From NCBI GenBank assembly GCA_902478055.1, contig CABSJL010000022.1, positions 1-18,665 on the forward strand: a stretch of DNA of 18,665 bases. The letters run 5' to 3'. The DNA is from an uncultured Veillonella sp. (GTDB lineage: Bacteria > Bacillota > Negativicutes > Veillonellales > Veillonellaceae). Positions 14,831 to 18,665 of the stretch are shown piece by piece. Numbering within the stretch: position 1 is the first letter of the stretch; each line of letters begins with the position of its first letter. A program made the position numbers and the translations under genes. Below the pieces are notes generated by a model. The model was given only the letters and a program-made list of their open reading frames with translations, was not told the origin of the DNA and did no database searches.

Positions 14831-14852
14831 GGCTAGGTCCTATGACCTAGCC
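14831..14852 (+). terminator. Hairpin terminator after the DUF438 gene
   Basis: GGCTAGGTC (14831-14839) and GACCTAGCC (14844-14852) form a perfect 9-bp stem with a 4-nt loop. A T-rich tract follows after a few bases rather than immediately. The remainder of 14853-15150 is AT-rich and holds only a candidate promoter. Confidence 0.75.
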
Positions 14853-15022
14853 TCATTTCATTTTTTGATTAGCTGTTATATATTCAGCATACTTTTTTAC
14901 ACTGATTTTTACTGGGGTGAAATCAATAAAATAGATAGAGATATCAAAACTATTTATATATAATGTGTTGCACTAATTCATAATAAGCATACATTAATTT
15001 CTTATATTTCATCTACTTTGTG

Positions 15023-15051
15023 TATACAAATTTATCCGAAAAGGGTAAAAT
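15023..15051 (+). promoter_or_regulatory. Candidate promoter for the PEP carboxykinase gene
   Basis: TATACA (15023-15028) and TAAAAT (15046-15051) with a 17-nt spacer. This predicts a start near 15058 and a leader of about 90 nt. Matches are 4/6 and 5/6, so confidence is limited. Confidence 0.4.
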
Positions 15052-15150
15052 AGATAATAATGAAAGTATTTGCGGATGCAGTATTTTCTTATCTTAAACT
15101 ACTTTTACAAGAGAAATTACGTATATATTAAAGGTGAGGATCTGGATACT

Positions 15151-16779
15151 ATGTCGACAAGACGCGTTTGGAAGCAAAGTGAAATTAAAACAAACCCATT
15201 ATTTTCTAAGATGCGCAGTACTATTGAAACTGCATTTTATGGAAACAATGTAACTCCTGTAACATCTGTGGCTCAAGCGTATCAATTTGCCACTGAAGAA
15301 CCAGGCGTTATCGTCCTCGATATGCCTGTGTATAAACCGTTGGAACAAGGTTTACCTGCAGATGCAAAGGTGCTTGTTACAAACGATGGTAAAACTACAG
15401 GTCGTTATGCAAAAGCTCGTCGTATCATTGGCGATGAAGGCATTGATGAAGTAGAACTCGCTAATATTGCCCGTGATGCTGTATATGATAGCCGTGGTAA
15501 AGAGTGGATTTCTGCTGAAGCTATCGTGGGCCTTGATAAAAAATTCACAGCTCGTGCGCATTTGATGATTCCAAAAGATCACGCATCTATCTTGTATTCT
15601 TGGATTATGAACTTCAAGTTCTTTGATGCAGCTGTAAAAGAGTTCTACAATGACAGTGTAGAAATTCCTGAAGGCGACATCTACATTTATTCTGACCCTG
15701 ACTATGTTGTACCAGGTCATCCGGGTGGTCTTTCTATCTTTGATCCAGCTCATAACTGTGCTATGATTCTTGGTATGCGCTACTTTGGTGAGCATAAAAA
15801 AGGCACTCTTACATTGGCATGGTCCTTGGCAAATCGTCTCGGCTATGTGGCATGTCACGGTGGTATGAAACGTTACAACCTTGAAAATGGTAAAAGCTAC
15901 ACAATCGGTGTATTTGGCTTGTCCGGCTCCGGTAAATCTACATTGACTCATGAAAAACATGATGGTCGTTATGATATTTCTATCTTGCATGATGATGCGT
16001 ATATCATCAATACAAACGACTTGAGCTCTATTGCACTAGAACCTACATACTTCGACAAAATGCAAGATTACCCTGTAGAACATCCTGCTAACGAATTCTT
16101 GTTAACTCTACAAAACGTAGGTGTAACAATGGATGAAGAGGGCCGCAAGGTTGTATTAGCTGAAGATGTACGTAATAACAACGGTCGTGCTATCAAATCT
16201 CAATTCTGGACAGATAACCGTGTAAACTATGTAGATCAACCAGTTAATGCTATCGTATGGTTAATGAAGGATAAAACATTGCCACCAATCCTCAAAATTA
16301 ACGATCCTGTATTAGCGTCTACAATGGGTGCAACACTTGCGACACGCCGTTCTACAGCGGAAAAGCTCGATGCTCATGTGGATCCAAACGCCCTTGTTAT
16401 TGAACCATATGCAAACCCATTCCGTACATATCCATTGGTTCGTGACTATGAAAGCTACAAAAAGTTATTCTCTGAATGTGGCGTACAATGTTACATCATG
16501 AACACAGGCTTCTTCTTGGAAAAGAAAATTCCAAAAGAAGTGACTCTTGATTTGTTAGAACGTTTGGTAGAAGGTACATTGGACTTCAAACCATTCTATA
16601 AATATGAAAACCTCTCTTATGTTGAGGTTCCTGGTTTCGAACCACCATTCCAAGTGCGTGAATACCATCACCAATTACACAAAGCTTTCGAATTCCGCTA
16701 TGACTATGTAGAAAAACTCATCGGTCATAAAAACGAATTGCCACAAGAAGTATTGGATGTATTAAAAACTCTAATGTAG
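15151..16779 (+). CDS. Phosphoenolpyruvate carboxykinase, ATP-type (divergent)
   Basis: Predicted to interconvert oxaloacetate + ATP and phosphoenolpyruvate + CO2 + ADP, the entry to gluconeogenesis from lactate or C4 acids. It is 542 residues, close to the family's roughly 530-540. Visible landmarks: MRYFGEHKKGT at about 209-219, with candidate catalytic Lys216; a His in ACHGGM near 236; kinase-1a P-loop GLSGSGKST at 256-264; the metal-binding DD pair in ILHDDAYII at 281-282; and NNGRAIKSQFW near 343-353, in place of the usual arginine-bearing segment. The P-loop is GSGKS instead of GTGKT, and the region after the DD pair lacks the usual wording, so this is a divergent branch. The ATG at 15151 is chosen because no upstream start has a ribosome-binding site; GAGG at 15136-15139 is rather distant. 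pckA is the nearest symbol but is not asserted. Confidence 0.78.
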   Translation: MSTRRVWKQSEIKTNPLFSKMRSTIETAFYGNNVTPVTSVAQAYQFATEEPGVIVLDMPVYKPLEQGLPADAKVLVTNDGKTTGRYAKARRIIGDEGIDEVELANIARDAVYDSRGKEWISAEAIVGLDKKFTARAHLMIPKDHASILYSWIMNFKFFDAAVKEFYNDSVEIPEGDIYIYSDPDYVVPGHPGGLSIFDPAHNCAMILGMRYFGEHKKGTLTLAWSLANRLGYVACHGGMKRYNLENGKSYTIGVFGLSGSGKSTLTHEKHDGRYDISILHDDAYIINTNDLSSIALEPTYFDKMQDYPVEHPANEFLLTLQNVGVTMDEEGRKVVLAEDVRNNNGRAIKSQFWTDNRVNYVDQPVNAIVWLMKDKTLPPILKINDPVLASTMGATLATRRSTAEKLDAHVDPNALVIEPYANPFRTYPLVRDYESYKKLFSECGVQCYIMNTGFFLEKKIPKEVTLDLLERLVEGTLDFKPFYKYENLSYVEVPGFEPPFQVREYHHQLHKAFEFRYDYVEKLIGHKNELPQEVLDVLKTLM

Positions 16780-16798
16780 TCTCAAAATTTATTAAATC

Positions 16799-16866
16799 CT
16801 CAATATAATATTGAGATTGTCTAACTGCTCAAATAAAAGGCCCTCCTTGTGGAGGGCTCTTTCTTT
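16799..16866 (+). terminator. Palindrome and intrinsic terminator after PEP carboxykinase
   Basis: GCCCTCC (16840-16846) and GGAGGGC (16851-16857) form a 7-bp GC-rich stem with a TTGT loop and a T-rich tail. Just upstream, CTCAATAT (16799-16806) and ATATTGAG (16808-16815) form a separate perfect palindrome around one central A. Confidence 0.85.
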
Positions 16867-16920
16867 TGTGGTAATATATACTTATGATAAATCAATTATG
16901 TTTTGTTATAAGGTGTTTCT

Positions 16921-17826
16921 ATGGATATAAAGGATATTAAATATATAAGTACCATCGTTGAGATGGCATCATTTTCAAAGGCATCTAAAAAACTGTATAT
17001 TTCTCAGCCTGCATTAAGTCAAAGTATTCGTCGTATCGAAGCTGAGTTAGGGGTGCCTTTATTTGCTCGAGATCGTACAAAGGTTGTTCCTACGGCTGCA
17101 GCATTACAGATTGCTAAAGAGGGGATGCCCTTAGTAGGAAAGGTAGAGGCTTTAACACAGTCTATTATTAATCAAGGATCTGATGCGGCTTACCATGTGC
17201 GGATTGGGTTGTCTCAATTCTATGGCCATCATATGCTAGGAAAAACATTAAAGAGCTTTCAACAAATTGAACCATCTTGGGAATTCCATGTAGTAGAAGG
17301 GGAGTCTCATTTTTTGGAACAACAAATTTGCGATGCTTTAGTAGATGTAGGACTATTTCCGACGCCGATTTATTCTCAAGCTCTTGAAAGCTATCCTGTA
17401 TTAGACGAGCAAATTCTATTAGCCATTAGTGTGGAGAATAAAAAGGCCATAGCCATTGCAGATTCGCTTATGTCACCAGATGGTATACATGAAATAGCAC
17501 CGTTTGGAGCCTTTCCGTTTATTTTGCTACGTGAAGGTCTTAAGTTGCGGACCTTGGTAAATCGTTTGTGTCAGGCTGAGTCCTTTGTACCTAAAGCGGT
17601 TATTGGGTCAGAAAATCTGGATACTTGTAGATCCTTGGTAGAGGATGATTATGGTATTACATTCTTGCCAAGCACATTAAATAGTAAGGGCGATGATGAT
17701 AAGGTTAAGTTTTATCCCCTTGCATCGAAATTGTGTTTCCGTCAGTTAGTGTTGGTTGCACGATCGGATAGAGCTAAGCGATTCCATCTAGCTGAAGTAG
17801 CACAGATTATGCAACAATTTTTATAA
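16921..17826 (+). CDS. LysR-type transcriptional regulator
   Basis: A 301-residue LysR-family DNA-binding regulator, the standard length. The N-terminal winged helix-turn-helix is MASFSKASKKLYISQPALSQSIRRIEAELGVPLFAR at about 15-50, followed by the linker helix and a periplasmic-binding-protein-like effector domain (about 90-295) containing HVRIGLSQFYGHH and the late DDYGITFLPS motif. AAGGTG lies just before the ATG. LysR regulators often control neighbouring genes; candidates are the PEP carboxykinase upstream and cooS downstream, both in the same direction, which is not the classic divergent layout. The effector and target are unknown. Confidence 0.93.
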   Translation: MDIKDIKYISTIVEMASFSKASKKLYISQPALSQSIRRIEAELGVPLFARDRTKVVPTAAALQIAKEGMPLVGKVEALTQSIINQGSDAAYHVRIGLSQFYGHHMLGKTLKSFQQIEPSWEFHVVEGESHFLEQQICDALVDVGLFPTPIYSQALESYPVLDEQILLAISVENKKAIAIADSLMSPDGIHEIAPFGAFPFILLREGLKLRTLVNRLCQAESFVPKAVIGSENLDTCRSLVEDDYGITFLPSTLNSKGDDDKVKFYPLASKLCFRQLVLVARSDRAKRFHLAEVAQIMQQFL

Positions 17827-17908
17827 ATTATACATATGGATCTATTAGAATGGTGTAGTTTTTAGATACATATAAACATATATATATATTAATAAATAAA
17901 TACACATA

Positions 17909-17949
17909 TAGATAAAAGATAAATAGATAAAAGATATATAGATAAAAGA
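17909..17949. repeat. Three tandem copies of a 15-bp AT-rich repeat
   Basis: TAGATAAAAGATA plus a two-base AT filler repeats at 17909, 17924 and 17939 with an exact 15-bp period; the third copy runs into the terminator stem. It is probably a slippage product, although the period is also compatible with a multi-site protein-binding array. Confidence 0.75.
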
Positions 17950-17986
17950 GGTTAATTCCTAAAAATAACAGGAATTAACCTCTTTT
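17944..17986. terminator. Bidirectional terminator between lysR and cooS
   Basis: AAAAGAGGTTAATTCCT (17944-17960) and its perfect complement (17970-17986) form a 17-bp stem with a 9-nt loop, with A-run and T-run at the two ends. It separates lysR transcription from the cooS promoter. Confidence 0.9.
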
Positions 17987-18083
17987 GGTTTTATGAAAGA
18001 AATCTGAAGGTATCGAATAATATAAATATAGTGTTTATCATAGTTTGTAGGAATTTATGGGGCAAAAAAATCACAAAATTTGA

Positions 18084-18112
18084 TTGACAAATGTCCTTCC
18101 AGAAAATATACT
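18084..18112 (+). promoter_or_regulatory. Near-consensus sigma-70 promoter of cooS
   Basis: TTGACA (18084-18089, perfect) and TATACT (18107-18112, 5/6) with a 17-nt spacer. The -35 box overlaps a small inverted repeat, ATTTG and CAAAT around ATTGA (18078-18092), which could be an operator. The predicted start is near 18119, giving a leader of about 125 nt. Confidence 0.75.
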
Positions 18113-18215
18113 TATAGTAGTTTAAAACATATTTCAGAGATAGGATTTAAAACCCATCATTGCGGTGGAATTAACTTGCATAAAAGTAGAATATGTTTTC
18201 TTGTTATTGTCAGTT

Positions 18216-18229
18216 GGCCTACGTAGGCC
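18216..18229. promoter_or_regulatory. Perfect 14-bp palindrome beside the cooS ribosome-binding site
   Basis: GGCCTACGTAGGCC is a perfect, loop-less, GC-rich palindrome in an AT-rich leader, three bases before AGGAGG (18233-18238). It could bind a dimeric regulator or form a small RNA hairpin that influences ribosome access. Confidence 0.6.
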
Positions 18230-18244
18230 CCTAGGAGGATTATT

Positions 18245-18665
18245 ATGAGTAAAGATGTGGAAAATAAAAATACCCATGATCACAGCCATGATGAACATCA
18301 TCACCATCATGATCATGACCATCATCATGACCATGACCACTGCCATTGTGGCGGTCACCATCACGATCACGACCATGATCACCATCATGACCATGACCAT
18401 AGTCATGGCAAAGCGTTGCCTACGGATAAATGGGTGCCACACACTCACGAACCAGGGGTACCTCATGAACATGGCGTAAACGATTACATGAAAGCTGTTG
18501 CAGAGTACCGTAAAACATGGCCTACAAAACAAGATGTTATCGAACAAACACCAGATCCTGCTGTACGCGAAATGATTCTTCGCATGGAGCAAATTGGTTG
18601 CGATACAGTGTTTGACCGTTTTGATAAACAACAACCACAATGTACATTCGGTATTGCCGGTGTAT
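18245..18665 (+). CDS. cooS: Ni-Fe carbon monoxide dehydrogenase catalytic subunit with His-rich N-terminal domain (partial)
   Basis: The first 140 residues are visible; the gene continues past the window. Residues 105-140, including MILRMEQIGCDTVFDRFD and then QQPQCTFGIAGV, match the N-terminus of anaerobic CO dehydrogenase. By alignment from memory to Carboxydothermus CODH-II, Cys133 corresponds to Cys39, a ligand of the D cluster that bridges the homodimer; the B-cluster cysteines should follow immediately. The enzyme oxidises CO to CO2, or the reverse, at a nickel-iron C cluster in the cytoplasm. The unusual part is the N-terminus: residues 11-54 hold 26 His mixed with Asp and a CHC at 33-35, and four more His lie at 66-76. 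CODH-II has only 38 residues before the aligned Cys, so about 95 are extra. This resembles the His-rich tails of nickel chaperones such as HypB, CooJ and SlyD. AGGAGG at 18233-18238 fixes the start. Confidence 0.88.
   Translation, partial: MSKDVENKNTHDHSHDEHHHHHDHDHHHDHDHCHCGGHHHDHDHDHHHDHDHSHGKALPTDKWVPHTHEPGVPHEHGVNDYMKAVAEYRKTWPTKQDVIEQTPDPAVREMILRMEQIGCDTVFDRFDKQQPQCTFGIAGV

Noticed and set aside
15352..15990. 212-residue reverse-strand ORF inside the PEP carboxykinase gene
   Set aside because: Antisense shadow of a conserved coding region, Cys/His/Thr-rich, with no start signals.
18255..18430. CAT/GAC-rich stretch as a DNA-level tandem repeat or CRISPR-like array
   Set aside because: The pattern is irregular and explained by codons for His and Asp; there are no uniform repeats and spacers.
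18134..18640. Long reverse-strand and alternate-frame ORFs over the start of cooS (Met/Val/Ile-rich)
   Set aside because: They are frame shadows of the CAT/GAC repeats that encode His and Asp; they have no ribosome-binding site, and the cooS frame has a perfect one plus a recognisable core.

Overview
The window reads as ordinary chromosome of an anaerobic, AT-rich Firmicute of the Negativicutes, most likely Veillonella or a close relative. The organism is inferred from protein style (GuaA, a DUF438/PAS protein, a divergent ATP-type PEP carboxykinase, an anaerobic Ni-Fe CO dehydrogenase), strong AGGAGG ribosome-binding sites and compact hairpin terminators. No database search was possible. I see no rRNA, tRNA, CRISPR array, transposase, integrase or phage gene.

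Layout. 1-53 (-) is the start of an exported protein. 304-1485 (+) is an M20 amidohydrolase that meets a small unknown gene (1478-1804, -) tail to tail. 1954-3090 (+) is a Cof-type HAD phosphatase with a long extra insertion, followed by a duplicated hairpin and a small 2[4Fe-4S] ferredoxin (3276-3473). guaA (3747-5282) follows a palindrome-rich promoter. 5420-6803 is a short AT-rich accessory stretch of three small acidic proteins; the last looks like a free-standing EF-Tu domain 3. Two GNAT acetyltransferases follow (6850-7269, 7405-7893).

8003-11843 (-) is a four-gene TroABCD-type zinc/manganese ABC importer: binding lipoprotein, ATPase, two permeases. The last permease carries a C-terminal winged-helix tail. 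Upstream lies a promoter with a good inverted repeat, then an unannotated 31-codon ORF with a strong ribosome-binding site, then an intrinsic terminator, and only then the lipoprotein gene. Facing the other way are two small secreted TonB-C-like proteins (12259-12636, 12647-12994), a DUF438/PAS_10/DUF1858 protein (13170-14807), a divergent PEP carboxykinase (15151-16779) and a LysR regulator (16921-17826).

The window ends inside cooS, the catalytic subunit of Ni-Fe carbon monoxide dehydrogenase (18245 onward). Its N-terminus carries about 95 extra residues, with 26 histidines in one 44-residue stretch. This looks like a nickel-binding domain fused directly to the nickel enzyme and is the most striking feature here. 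The gene has a near-consensus promoter and a roughly 125-nt leader that contains a perfect 14-bp palindrome next to the ribosome-binding site.

Common themes are metal handling (importer, His-rich CO dehydrogenase, ferredoxin) and three-carbon/one-carbon metabolism (PEP carboxykinase, CO dehydrogenase). Functional links between neighbours are inference; most genes are separated by their own terminators.
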